A DNA stretch of 64,000 bases. It comes from Mycolicibacterium sp. S2-37 (GTDB lineage: Bacteria > Actinomycetota > Actinomycetes > Mycobacteriales > Mycobacteriaceae). The translations under genes were made by a program, and so were the position numbers. Every line of letters starts with the position of its first letter. Position 1 is the first letter of the stretch. Under the pieces are notes generated by a model. It was given only the letters and a program-made list of their open reading frames with translations. It searched no databases and was not told the origin of the DNA. The stretch lies in NCBI RefSeq assembly GCF_017352375.1, contig NZ_JAFEVR010000009.1, positions 124,001 through 188,000 on the forward strand. Direction: 5' to 3'. This document shows, in pieces, positions 8,320-16,672 of this stretch.

Positions 8320-9030
8320 TCATTCCGCTCGTCGCCACTGGTACCGCGTCTTCGGGCGGCCGGTGCCGCCGTAATCGGCCTGCCGGGTGACGGTGCCGTC
8401 GTCGGCGAGACGTTCGAGGTAGCGCCACGCCGTCACCCGCGACACACCCACGAGTTTGGCCACCTCGTCGGCGGTCAGCCCCTCCGCCGAGTCGCGCACC
8501 ACCCGGGCGATCCCGTCGGTGGTGGCGGGTGCGGCGCCCTTGGGAGCGGCGGATCTGTCCGCGCTCACTCGCAGTTCGGCCAGCGCCCTGTCCACTTCGG
8601 CTTGGCTGGCCGCGTCGGTGCCGGACGGCAACGCGTCGCGATATCGGCGGTACCGCTCGAGCCGATCGCGGAAAGCGGCGAAGGTGAACGGTTTGAGCAG
8701 ATAGGCCAGCGCCCCGTGGGATACCGCCGCCCGCACCATCTCCAGGTCACGCTCGGAGGTGATCGCGATGATGTCTGGAGCCGGCCGCAGTCCGGAAAGG
8801 GCTGACGCCAAAGCGATTCCGCTGGCGTCGGGCAGCCCGATGTCCAGCAGCACCAGATCGATCGGATGCTCGGACGTCGCCGCTTCGGACGCGGTGCGCA
8901 TCGCGTCGCGAGCGGTGTGCACCACCGCAGCCGCCGTGAATCCGGGGAGCCGGGACAGATACGCCCGGTGTGCCTCGGCGATCAACGGCTCGTCTTCGAC
9001 GATCAACACCGTGATCGGCGCCGGCCTCAC
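8320..9030 (-). CDS. Response regulator of the CitB/DcuR type
   Basis: The 236-residue regulator has an N-terminal receiver domain with acidic residues E12-D13, phospho-acceptor Asp63 (L-L-D-I-G-L-P) and the K-P-F lysine. A C-terminal winged helix-turn-helix follows, with L-T-A-D-E-V-A-K-L-V-G-V-S-R-V-T-A-W-R-Y. This layout is that of CitB/DpiA/DcuR regulators of C4-dicarboxylate or citrate use. The GTG start overlaps the stop of the kinase gene (GTGA), so translation is coupled. With dctA 2.5 kb away and divergent, the likely target is dctA (inference). Confidence 0.88.
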   Translation of the reverse strand: MRPAPITVLIVEDEPLIAEAHRAYLSRLPGFTAAAVVHTARDAMRTASEAATSEHPIDLVLLDIGLPDASGIALASALSGLRPAPDIIAITSERDLEMVRAAVSHGALAYLLKPFTFAAFRDRLERYRRYRDALPSGTDAASQAEVDRALAELRVSADRSAAPKGAAPATTDGIARVVRDSAEGLTADEVAKLVGVSRVTAWRYLERLADDGTVTRQADYGGTGRPKTRYQWRRAE

Positions 9031-10595
9031 TGTGGCACCTTCGGCACCGTCACCGTGATGACCGATCCGTACGTACGCTCGGCGGTGATCGTGCCGTGGT
9101 GGCGCCGAACCACCTGGGCGATCAGGGCCAGCCCCAGCCCCTGGTGTGCGGTCGCCGCGCCGCGGGACTTCGTCGAATATCCGCGCTGCATCGCTTTCTC
9201 GAACGTCGCCGGATCCATTCCGAGCCCACTGTCGGCCACCCGGATCACCAGGGAGTCCTCGAGATTGACGGTCACCTCGACCCACGGGTCATCGCGGTCG
9301 CAGGCGTCCATGGCGTTGTCGACGAGGTTGCCCAGCACGGTGACCATCTCCTGTGCCGACAACGCGTCGGTGTGCGACGGCAGATGGGTGTCCTCGGTGA
9401 CGGTCAGCGCGATGCCCCGCTCGGCGGCCTGGGAGGTCTTTCCCAGCAACAGGGCCACCAGCGCGGGTTCGCCTACCGTGCTGGACAGCCGGTCGACCAG
9501 TCGCTGCGACAGCTCGAGTTCGTGCGTCGCGAACCGTACCGCTTCCTCAGGGCGGCCCATCTCGACCATCGTCACCACCGTATGCAGCTTGTTGGCCGAT
9601 TCGTGCGCCTGTGCCCGCAGAGAGTCGGTCAACACCTTGAGTGATGTGAGTTCACCGAGCGCACTTTGTAGTTCGGTGCGATCGCGGACTGTCACCACCT
9701 CCGATTCCGACCCGGCGACCCGCGATCGGTTGACCACCAGCACCCGGTCCTCGGTGACGTGCACCTCGTCACGGGCGCCCGGATCGGCGGAGCGCAGGAA
9801 TGCGGGCAGGTCGGCACCGTCCACCGGTCCCGGCGGTAGGGCGAGCAGGCGGCGGGCCTCATCGTTGACCAATGCCACCCGATCGCGGTCGAGCACGATG
9901 AGGCCCTCGGACACCGAGTGCAGGATCGCGTCGTGATGCTCGTACATCACGTGCAGTTCATCGGGCCGCAGACCGTGGGTCTGGCGCAGCAGACGCAGGC
10001 CGATCAGCCACATGCCCAGCGCGGAAACGACAAGGGCGGCAACGATGACCACCGCGATCGTCGGGATCTGTGCGCGCCACCGCTGGGCCAGCGTCTGCTG
10101 GGTGATACCGGCCGATACCAGGCCGACGATGCGTCCGGATGCGTCCCGGACGGGAGCCACCGCCCGGATGGACGGACCCAGCGTGCCGGTATAGACCTCG
10201 CTGAAGATCTCACCCCGCAACGCCGGGGCGGTGGTGCCGATATAGCGTCTGCCGATCTGGGCCGGATCGGTGTGGGTGAACCGAATACCGTTCGGGGCCA
10301 TGATCGTGATGAACGCAATGCCGGTCTGAGTGCGCACGGCCTCGGTGACCGGCTGCAGCAATTCCGTGGCCCGGCCGGAGTCGATCGCCTGGGCGGTCGA
10401 CGGCGAATCGGCGAGCGCGGTGGCGATGCCGATGACCTGCTGGCGGGCCGCATCGTCGCCGTCGCGCCGGGCGTCGAGGATCGCCAGCGCGCTGCCGGCC
10501 GTCACGATCACCGCGATGACCGCGATCTGCATCGCGATCGCCTGAGTCGCGAGCGGCCACGACCGACCGCTCCACCGATCGCGCAGCGGTCCCAT
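9027..10595 (-). CDS. Sensor histidine kinase of the CitA/DcuS type
   Basis: The 522-residue kinase has membrane segments at about 19-40 and 178-200 that enclose a periplasmic PAS-like sensor, with I-G-R-R-Y-I-G and F-S-E-V-Y-T-G-T-L-G-P typical of citrate/C4-dicarboxylate sensors. A cytoplasmic PAS domain follows (about 215-310). The phospho-acceptor is His331 in R-A-Q-A-H-E-S-A-N-K-L-H, the short H-box of this family. The ATPase domain has N-L-V-D-N-A-M-D-A and D-S-G-L-G-M. It lies 6 bp behind the hydrolase gene and overlaps its regulator gene, forming an operon. It should sense an extracellular di- or tricarboxylate. Confidence 0.9.
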   Translation of the reverse strand: MGPLRDRWSGRSWPLATQAIAMQIAVIAVIVTAGSALAILDARRDGDDAARQQVIGIATALADSPSTAQAIDSGRATELLQPVTEAVRTQTGIAFITIMAPNGIRFTHTDPAQIGRRYIGTTAPALRGEIFSEVYTGTLGPSIRAVAPVRDASGRIVGLVSAGITQQTLAQRWRAQIPTIAVVIVAALVVSALGMWLIGLRLLRQTHGLRPDELHVMYEHHDAILHSVSEGLIVLDRDRVALVNDEARRLLALPPGPVDGADLPAFLRSADPGARDEVHVTEDRVLVVNRSRVAGSESEVVTVRDRTELQSALGELTSLKVLTDSLRAQAHESANKLHTVVTMVEMGRPEEAVRFATHELELSQRLVDRLSSTVGEPALVALLLGKTSQAAERGIALTVTEDTHLPSHTDALSAQEMVTVLGNLVDNAMDACDRDDPWVEVTVNLEDSLVIRVADSGLGMDPATFEKAMQRGYSTKSRGAATAHQGLGLALIAQVVRRHHGTITAERTYGSVITVTVPKVPQ

Positions 10596-10601
10596 GCCCG
10601 G

Positions 10602-11492
10602 TTACGCGCCCAAATCCGCAGCGGCGACGGCCAGGATCTCGTCCGCCGCGGCAACGGCCACGAAGTGGCCGGCACCCGCCACCGGATGCCATACCGCCCC
10701 GGGCATGGCGTCTGCCACCTTCCTGTTGATGGGGTCGGGCACGAAACGATCGTCGAGCCCCTGCCAGAGATGGACCGGCCGTTCAATGGCGTGGACGTCG
10801 AAATCCCACTGGCGGTACAGCACCACGGCGTCGCGCACCAGCGCCGCACTGCCTTGGGCGAAGCATTCGGCGCTCTCCGCCCGGAACGCGGCGTCGACAT
10901 CGGGCCGCTGCAGGATCTGTCGGTCGAAGTCGTTGCCCACCTTGGCCACCTGACGGACGTAGCCGGCCGGAAACCGCCGGGCGGTGAGGCCCAGCGTGGC
11001 GTACATGAGCCGGAAACCGGCCGGGAAGCGCAATGCCAGCGTGGCGCCGAAGGCGTCTGTTCTGGACAGGTGATCGACCGCCGAATTCTCACCGAAGGCG
11101 CCGTAGCACGCGGGCGCGATGGCCGTGACGTGACGCAACCGGCCGACACCCAGGTAGGCCGCCGCCGCAAGCGCCCAGGGACCGCCCTCCGACCAGCCCG
11201 TGACCCCGAACTCGCGGTGGCCCAACGCATCGGCGACGGTGGTGAGGTCGTCGGCCCAGCCGGAGAACGTCCGCGGATCCTGCGGGTGGGAACCACCGAA
11301 TCCGGGCCGGTCCACGCACACCAGCCGGATGCGATTCTTCCTGGCGGCGTCGGCGAACAAGCGGGCCTCGAATCGTGATCCCGGCCCGCCGTGGTTGTGG
11401 ATGACCAGCGGTCCGTCCGGATCGCCCACTTCCAGGTACGACAGTGCGCGCCCGTCCGGCGTGACGGCGACCCCCGTGCTCGTAGCGTCCAT
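10602..11492 (-). CDS. Alpha/beta-hydrolase
   Basis: A 296-residue alpha/beta-hydrolase. The oxyanion region is H-N-H-G-G-P-G-S (32-39), the nucleophile is Ser101 in G-W-S-E-G-G, an acidic residue occurs in Q-G-L-D-D-R-F-V-P, and the catalytic His is in G-A-G-H-F. The HGGPG motif is typical of proline-iminopeptidase-like and related ester or epoxide hydrolases; the substrate cannot be told. It is the first gene of the kinase/regulator operon and diverges from dctA, so the intergenic region of about 100 bp probably carries promoters for both directions. Confidence 0.8.
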   Translation of the reverse strand: MDATSTGVAVTPDGRALSYLEVGDPDGPLVIHNHGGPGSRFEARLFADAARKNRIRLVCVDRPGFGGSHPQDPRTFSGWADDLTTVADALGHREFGVTGWSEGGPWALAAAAYLGVGRLRHVTAIAPACYGAFGENSAVDHLSRTDAFGATLALRFPAGFRLMYATLGLTARRFPAGYVRQVAKVGNDFDRQILQRPDVDAAFRAESAECFAQGSAALVRDAVVLYRQWDFDVHAIERPVHLWQGLDDRFVPDPINRKVADAMPGAVWHPVAGAGHFVAVAAADEILAVAAADLGA

Positions 11493-11525
11493 CCCGTCCT
11501 CTCCGCTGAACGTAATGCACTAAAG

Positions 11526-11541
11526 CGTGACCTGGCTCACG
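11526..11541. promoter_or_regulatory. Candidate CRP (cAMP receptor protein) site before dctA
   Basis: CGTGACCTGGCTCACG is a perfect inverted repeat of CGTGA around six bases and matches the mycobacterial CRP consensus (C/T)GTGA-N6-TCAC(G/A). It lies 52 bp upstream of the dctA GTG and 34 bp upstream of the divergent hydrolase start. It could tie dicarboxylate uptake, and perhaps the two-component system, to cAMP. Confidence 0.65.
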
Positions 11542-11593
11542 TCCTCGCCGAACCTACTTGCAGATCACATTCGATGTCGACTGGAGGAATCCC

Positions 11594-13006
11594 GTGAGCG
11601 CCACCCTCGACCGCCCCGACGTACCCGACCCGCCCGCCAAGCGGCGCGACCGAACCCACTGGCTCTACATCGCGGTCATCGTGGCCGTCGTCGCGGGCAT
11701 CGCGGTCGGCATCCTCGCACCGGAGGTGGGCAAGAGCGTCGGCGTGCTCGGCACCATGTTCGTCGACCTGATCAAGATGATGATCGCGCCGGTGATCTTC
11801 TGCACGATCGTGCTCGGCATCGGTTCGGTGCGCAAAGCCGCCACCGTCGGCAAGGTCGGCGGACTGGCCTTCGTGTACTTCCTGGCGATGTCGACGTTCG
11901 CGTTGGCCATCGGACTGCTCGTCGGGAACATCCTGCATCCGGGCACCGGCATGAACCTGTCGGAGAGTGCCACCGGCAAGGGCGCCGAACTGGCCGACAA
12001 AGCCCATGAGGCAGGCGGTCTGATGGATTTCGTGCAGGGCATCATCCCGGACACGCTGTTCTCGTCGCTGACCGCGGGCAGTGTGCTGCAGGCACTGTTC
12101 GTCGCGCTGCTGGTCGGCTTCGCCCTGCAGGCGATGGGTCGTAGCGGTGAGCCGATCCTGCGGGGTGTCGAGCATCTGCAGAAGCTGGTGTTCAAGGTGC
12201 TCGTCATGATCCTGTGGCTGGCGCCGATCGGCGCGTTCGGCGCCATCGCCAACGTCGTCGGCCAGACCGGCTGGGCCGCGGTGACCCAGTTGCTCGCTCT
12301 GATGCTCGGCTTCTACATCACTTGCGCGGTGTTCGTCTTCGGCGTCCTGGGGATCCTGTTGCGCGCGGTCGCCGGAGTCTCGATCTTCACGCTCGTGCGC
12401 TACCTGGCCCGTGAGTACCTGCTCATCGTGTCCACGTCCTCCTCGGAGTCGGCCCTGCCGCGCCTGATCGCCAAGATGGAGCATCTCGGTGTCGACCGCA
12501 GCACGGTCGGTGTGGTCGTGCCCACCGGATACTCGTTCAACCTCGACGGCACCGCCATCTATCTGACGATGGCCTCCCTGTTCATCGCCGGTGCCCTCGG
12601 TGACCCGCTGTCGCTGACCGAGCAGATCGGGCTGCTGGTGTTCATGATCGTCGCCTCGAAGGGTGCTGCCGGTGTCACCGGAGCGGGTCTGGCCACCTTG
12701 GCCGCCGGCCTGCAGAGCCACCGTCCGGATCTGCTCGACGGGGTCGGCCTCATCGTCGGCATCGACAGGTTCATGTCCGAAGCCCGTGCCCTGACCAACT
12801 TCTCGGGCAATGCGGTGGCGACGATCCTGGTCGGCTCCTGGACCAAGACGATCGACAAGGACCGGGTCGACGCGGTGCTGGGCGGCCGTGATCCGTTCGA
12901 CGAGCTCACGATGGTCGACGGACCCAGCGACGGTGACCAGGCCGGACACACCACGGACCGGCGCGCCGAAGAACCGGCGCAGGAGCGAGTCCCTGCGCCG
13001 GCGTAG
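11594..13006 (+). CDS. dctA: C4-dicarboxylate transporter DctA
   Basis: The 470-residue transporter of the dicarboxylate/amino-acid:cation symporter family should import succinate, fumarate and malate with protons or sodium. The hydrophobic segments start at about residue 22. The serine-rich re-entrant loop reads S-T-S-S-S-E-S-A-L-P, and the following helix carries the family signature G-Y-S-F-N-L-D-G-T-A-I-Y. The second re-entrant loop G-A-A-G-V-T-G-A-G and N-F-S-G-N-A-V-A-T also match DctA. The GTG at 11594 is set by GGAGGA at 11583-11588. A hydrophilic tail follows the last helix. Its neighbours are a CitA/CitB-type system and a CRP-like site; a strong terminator follows. Confidence 0.93.
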   Translation: MSATLDRPDVPDPPAKRRDRTHWLYIAVIVAVVAGIAVGILAPEVGKSVGVLGTMFVDLIKMMIAPVIFCTIVLGIGSVRKAATVGKVGGLAFVYFLAMSTFALAIGLLVGNILHPGTGMNLSESATGKGAELADKAHEAGGLMDFVQGIIPDTLFSSLTAGSVLQALFVALLVGFALQAMGRSGEPILRGVEHLQKLVFKVLVMILWLAPIGAFGAIANVVGQTGWAAVTQLLALMLGFYITCAVFVFGVLGILLRAVAGVSIFTLVRYLAREYLLIVSTSSSESALPRLIAKMEHLGVDRSTVGVVVPTGYSFNLDGTAIYLTMASLFIAGALGDPLSLTEQIGLLVFMIVASKGAAGVTGAGLATLAAGLQSHRPDLLDGVGLIVGIDRFMSEARALTNFSGNAVATILVGSWTKTIDKDRVDAVLGGRDPFDELTMVDGPSDGDQAGHTTDRRAEEPAQERVPAPA

Positions 13007-13020
13007 GGCGGGCAGAAGGG

Positions 13021-13051
13021 AACGGCCCGGCCGGGACGGCCGGGCCGTTTT
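13021..13051. terminator. Bidirectional rho-independent terminator
   Basis: A 13 bp perfect stem (13021-13033 with 13037-13049), loop GGA, is followed by a short T-run on the plus strand and preceded by AA on the other. It lies between the convergent dctA and small secreted-protein genes and should stop both. Confidence 0.85.
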
Positions 13052-13060
13052 CGTGTCAGG

Positions 13061-13372
13061 TCAGCTGCAGTTGACCGTCACCGAGACCGACTGGCTGATG
13101 ACGGGGAAGGTGAACTGGTTGTAGCCGTCGGGCAGGCCGAGGCGGTACATCGGTGACCACTGGTTGACGCCCTGCGAGTTGCGCACGTTCGTGACCACAC
13201 ATTCGCTCAGCGGTGCGCTGCCGACCCGGTCGATGTTGACGGTGTAGCCGTCGTTGCGCAGTTGGTTGATGACGTCCTGCGCCGACTGGTCGGCCGATGC
13301 CACCGCGGCCGGCGCGGCGAGAGCGGCACCGAGTCCTATCACCGCCGCGGCGATCCTCGTTCTCACGCCCAT
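13061..13372 (-). CDS. Small exported two-cysteine protein
   Basis: The 103-residue precursor starts at ATG 13372, which has GGAGGT upstream. The signal peptide is about 27 residues, ending A-V-A-S-A. The mature part has the pattern D-V-I-N-Q-L-R-N-D-G-Y-T-V, then P-L-S-E-C-V-V, and ends with a Cys near the C terminus (V-N-C-S), so one disulfide is likely. The same pattern occurs in the protein at 54807-55115 of this window. This is a recognisable family of small mycobacterial secreted proteins without a known function. It ends against the dctA terminator. Confidence 0.75.
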   Translation of the reverse strand: MGVRTRIAAAVIGLGAALAAPAAVASADQSAQDVINQLRNDGYTVNIDRVGSAPLSECVVTNVRNSQGVNQWSPMYRLGLPDGYNQFTFPVISQSVSVTVNCS

Positions 13373-13426
13373 GACCGACCTCCGATGCTCGTCTGCGATT
13401 CTCCTCCTTGAACAGCGCAAACGGAA

Positions 13427-13440
13427 GGGAATTACTTCCC
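13427..13440. promoter_or_regulatory. Inverted repeat upstream of the small secreted-protein gene
   Basis: GGGAA and TTCCC are separated by TTAC, 55 bp before the secreted-protein start and 23 bp after the thiolase stop. It could be an operator or a short hairpin; no regulator can be named. Confidence 0.3.
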
Positions 13441-13462
13441 GTGTCGGCCAGTGTGCCTCGTC

Positions 13463-14653
13463 TCAGCGCTGCGCGCGCTGATAGGCCGTGACGACCGCGG
13501 CGCCGCCCAGTCCGATGTTGTGCTGCAGTGCCGCGCTGACGTTGTCGACCTGACGCTTGTCGGCCGTGCCGCGCAGCTGCCAGGTCAGCTCGGCGCACTG
13601 CGCGAGCCCGGTCGCCCCCAGCGGATGGCCCTTGGAGATCAGGCCGCCCGACGGGTTGACGACCCAGCGGCCGCCGTAGGTCGTCTGGTCGTCGTCGATG
13701 AGCTTGGGTGCCTCACCCTCGCCGCACAGGCCCAGCGCCTCGTAGAGCAGCAGCTCGTTGGCCGAGAAGCAGTCGTGCAGCTCGATCACCTGAAAGTCTT
13801 CGGGCCCCAGCCCGGACTGCGCGTACACCTGCTGCGCGGCTTGCACATTCATGTCGTAGCCGATGAGGTTGCGGGCGCTGCCGTCGAAGGTGCTCTGGAA
13901 GTCGGTGGTCATGGCCTGCCCGACGATCTCCACGGCCTGCCCGGCCAGATCGTGGCGGTCGACGAATTCCTCGCTGGCAACGATCGCCGCACCCGAACCG
14001 TCTGAGGTGGGGGAGCACTGCAGTTTGGTGAGTGGGTCGGAGATCATCCGGGCGCCCAGGATGTCGTCGAGGGTGTACTCGTCCTGGAACTGCGCGTAGG
14101 GGTTGTTCACCGAGTGCTTGTGGTTCTTGTAGCCGATCTTGGCGAAGTGTTCGGCTGTGGTGCCGTACTTCTTCATGTGCTCGCGGCCCGCCGCGCCGAA
14201 CATCCACGGCGCCACCGGGAACTGCATCTCGTCGATTTCGTTGAGCGCCAATATGTGTCGCTTCATGGGCGACTCGCGGTCGTCGGCGCCACCGCCCAGC
14301 GAACCGGGCTGCATCTTCTCGAAGCCCAGCGCGATGGTGCAGTCGGCGAGCCCGCCGCGGATGGTCTGGGCCGCGAGGAACAGCGCCGTCGAACCGGTCG
14401 AGCAGTTGTTGTTGACGTTGACCACCGGGATGCCCGTCATCCCGAGCTCGTAGAGCGCGCGGTTGCCCGACGTCGAGTCGCCGGTGCAGTAGCCGACGAA
14501 GCCCTGTTGCACCTCGGAGTAGTCGATGCCGGCGTCCTGAAGCGCCTTGGTGCCCGACTCGTTGGCCATCTGGGGGTAGTCCCACCCTTCGCGGCGCCCC
14601 GGCTTCTCGAACTTCGTCATTCCGACTCCGACGACGAACACCTTCTTCGGCAT
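13463..14653 (-). CDS. Lipid-transfer protein / SCP-x-type thiolase
   Basis: The 396-residue thiolase-fold protein belongs to the nonspecific lipid-transfer (SCP-x) group (Rv1627c-like). The active-site Cys84 lies in V-N-N-N-C-S-T-G-S; the His motifs are H-D-C-F-S and G-H-P-L-G-A-T-G. Such proteins act in thiolytic or retro-aldol cleavage of sterol or branched acyl-CoA side chains. The ATG at 14653 (M-P-K-K-V-F-V-V-G) is the family start; the frame also runs a little further upstream. The gene is divergent from a DapB-like dehydrogenase gene, and a KstR-consensus operator lies between them, which fits a sterol role. Confidence 0.88.
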   Translation of the reverse strand: MPKKVFVVGVGMTKFEKPGRREGWDYPQMANESGTKALQDAGIDYSEVQQGFVGYCTGDSTSGNRALYELGMTGIPVVNVNNNCSTGSTALFLAAQTIRGGLADCTIALGFEKMQPGSLGGGADDRESPMKRHILALNEIDEMQFPVAPWMFGAAGREHMKKYGTTAEHFAKIGYKNHKHSVNNPYAQFQDEYTLDDILGARMISDPLTKLQCSPTSDGSGAAIVASEEFVDRHDLAGQAVEIVGQAMTTDFQSTFDGSARNLIGYDMNVQAAQQVYAQSGLGPEDFQVIELHDCFSANELLLYEALGLCGEGEAPKLIDDDQTTYGGRWVVNPSGGLISKGHPLGATGLAQCAELTWQLRGTADKRQVDNVSAALQHNIGLGGAAVVTAYQRAQR

Positions 14654-14697
14654 GTCTTGATCCCTTCGCATCCGGCGAGAAGTGGTGTACACCACAA

Positions 14698-14711
14698 TAG
14701 AACGTGTTCCA
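14698..14711. promoter_or_regulatory. KstR-type operator in divergent promoter
   Basis: TAGAACGTGTTCCA fits TNNAACNNGTTNNA, the consensus of the cholesterol-catabolism repressor KstR, at every fixed position. It is 45 bp before the thiolase start and 23 bp before the dehydrogenase start, so it can govern both. The core AACGTGTT is identical to the two other sites in this window. Confidence 0.7.
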
Positions 14712-14734
14712 GTTTTTCACGGAGGAGGGCGAGC

Positions 14735-15790
14735 GTGGGGCTGCGGGTCGTGCAGTGGGCAACCGGTGGTGTCGGCGTCGCCGCGATCAAGGGGGTGCTC
14801 GAACACCCGGACCTCGAACTCGTCGGGTGCTGGGTGCACTCGGCGGACAAGGCGGGCCGGGACGCAGGGGAACTCGCCGGGGTGGCGCCCGTCGGCGTTG
14901 CGGCGACCGACGACGTCGACGCGATCCTGGCCATGGACGCCGACGCGGTGATCTACGCGCCGCTGCTGCCGAACCCCGCCGAGGTGGCGGCGCTGCTGCG
15001 TTCCGACAAGAACGTCGTCACCCCGGTCGGCTGGTTCTACCCCGGCGAGAGGGAAGCCGCACCGTTGCGTGCCGCCGCGCTCGAGGGCGGCGCCACGCTG
15101 CACGGGACCGGGATCGCGCCGGGCGGCATCAGTGAGAAGTTCCCGCTGCTGCTGTCGGTGATGGCGACCGGCGTCACGTTCGTGCGCGCGGAGGAGTTCT
15201 CGGACCTGCGCACCTACGATGCGCCCGACGTCGTCCGCCACGTGATGGGCTTCGGCGACACCCCGGAGAAGGCTTTGAGCGGGCCGATGCAGAAGCTGCT
15301 CGACGGTGGCTTCATCCAGGCGGTCCGGATGGTCGTCGACGAAGTCGGGTTCAACGCCGATCCGCATATCCGGTCGTCGCAGGAGATCGCCGTCGCCACC
15401 GCGCCGATCGACTCACCGATCGGGGCCATCGAGCCCGGCCAGGTCGCCGGTCGGCGCTTCCACTGGGAGGCCGTGGTCGGCGAGGAGGTGGTGGTGCGGG
15501 TGACCGTGAACTGGCTGATGGGTCAGGAGAACCTCGACCCGCCGTGGTCTTTCGGCCCCGCGGGCGAACGCTACGAGATGGAGGTGCGGGGCAATCCGGA
15601 CTTCAATCTGGTGGTCAAGGGTTTTCAGCCGGAGAGCGTGGCGGAGGGGCTGGAGAGCAACAACGGTGTGGTCGCGACCGCCGCGCACTGCGTGAACTCG
15701 GTGCCCGCGGTGTGTGCGGCGCCGCCCGGTATCGCCACCTACTTCGATCTCCCGCTGTTCAGCGGAAAGGCCGCACCCCGGCTGAGGTAG
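14735..15790 (+). CDS. DapB-like NAD(P)H-dependent dehydrogenase
   Basis: The 351-residue protein starts at GTG 14735 behind a GGAGGAGGG site. A dihydrodipicolinate-reductase-like Rossmann N terminus (V-V-Q-W-A-T-G-G-V-G-V) is followed by a C-terminal domain with G-I-A-P-G-G (about 126-131). Proteins of this kind are common in mycobacteria beside sterol and fatty-acid genes and are often annotated as amine dehydrogenase-like or dihydrodipicolinate reductase-like; the real substrate is unknown. The shared KstR-type operator with the divergent thiolase suggests an oxidoreductase of sterol or acyl-CoA breakdown (inference). Confidence 0.72.
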   Translation: MGLRVVQWATGGVGVAAIKGVLEHPDLELVGCWVHSADKAGRDAGELAGVAPVGVAATDDVDAILAMDADAVIYAPLLPNPAEVAALLRSDKNVVTPVGWFYPGEREAAPLRAAALEGGATLHGTGIAPGGISEKFPLLLSVMATGVTFVRAEEFSDLRTYDAPDVVRHVMGFGDTPEKALSGPMQKLLDGGFIQAVRMVVDEVGFNADPHIRSSQEIAVATAPIDSPIGAIEPGQVAGRRFHWEAVVGEEVVVRVTVNWLMGQENLDPPWSFGPAGERYEMEVRGNPDFNLVVKGFQPESVAEGLESNNGVVATAAHCVNSVPAVCAAPPGIATYFDLPLFSGKAAPRLR

Positions 15791-15820
15791 CGCAACCCGC
15801 GGTGAGGCACACTGCGCCCT

Positions 15821-16672
15821 GTGACGAAGCGAGCGCTGGTGCTGGCCGGCGGTGGCATCGCGGGCATCGCCTGGGAGACCGGGGTGCTGCGCGGCATCGC
15901 CGACGAATCGCCCTCGACGGCCAGGGCACTGCTCGACGCCGGCGTGATCGTCGGAACCTCAGCGGGGTCGACGGTCGCGGGGCAACTCGGCAGCGGCCTG
16001 GCGATCGACGTGCTCTACGACCGGCAGATCGCCGCGGAGTCGGCCGAGATCGATCCGGGCGTCAGCATCGAGGCGATCTCGGAGCTCTTCATCACGGCGA
16101 TGGCAGCCGTCGACGCCACCACCGCCGAGAAATTGCAGCGGATCGGGGCAATCGCGCTCAGCACGCAGACCGTGAGTGAACAGGTGCGCCGCGCGGTGAT
16201 CGCCGCCCGGTTACCGGAGCACGACTGGCCGGAGCGGGAGCTGCGGATCACCGCGATCGACACGGCCACCGGCCAACTCGTGGTGTTCGACCGCTCCTCC
16301 GGCGTGACGCTCGTCGACGCGGTCGCCGCCAGCTGCGCGGTGCCCGGGGTGTGGCCACCCGTCACGATCGGTTCTCGCCGCTTCATGGACGGCGGCGTGG
16401 GCAGCACCGTCAACATGGCCGTCGCCGCGGACTGTGACGCCGTGGTCGCACTGGTGCCGTCGGGCCGCAACTCGCCGTCGCCGTTCGGCAGCGGCGCCGT
16501 CGCCGAGGTCGACACCTTTCCCGCGCCGGCGCTGGGCATCTTTGCCGACGATGACTCGCTGGCCGCATATGGACCGAACCCGCTCGATCCGGCGTGCCGG
16601 GTGCCCTCGGCGACCGCCGGACGCGCGCAGGGCCGCCGGGTGGCCGCGGAGGTCGCCCGCTTTCTGAGCTGA
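15821..16672 (+). CDS. Patatin-like phospholipase (Rv1062-like)
   Basis: The 283-residue patatin-fold acyl hydrolase has the oxyanion glycines A-G-G-G-I-A (9-14), nucleophile Ser47 in G-T-S-A-G and the dyad partner Asp190 in M-D-G-G. It should cleave acyl esters of phospholipids or neutral lipids. Position and size match Rv1062. Its TGA (16670-16672) directly abuts the TGA of the next, convergent patatin gene, with no base between, so mRNA ends must overlap. Confidence 0.85.
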   Translation: MTKRALVLAGGGIAGIAWETGVLRGIADESPSTARALLDAGVIVGTSAGSTVAGQLGSGLAIDVLYDRQIAAESAEIDPGVSIEAISELFITAMAAVDATTAEKLQRIGAIALSTQTVSEQVRRAVIAARLPEHDWPERELRITAIDTATGQLVVFDRSSGVTLVDAVAASCAVPGVWPPVTIGSRRFMDGGVGSTVNMAVAADCDAVVALVPSGRNSPSPFGSGAVAEVDTFPAPALGIFADDDSLAAYGPNPLDPACRVPSATAGRAQGRRVAAEVARFLS

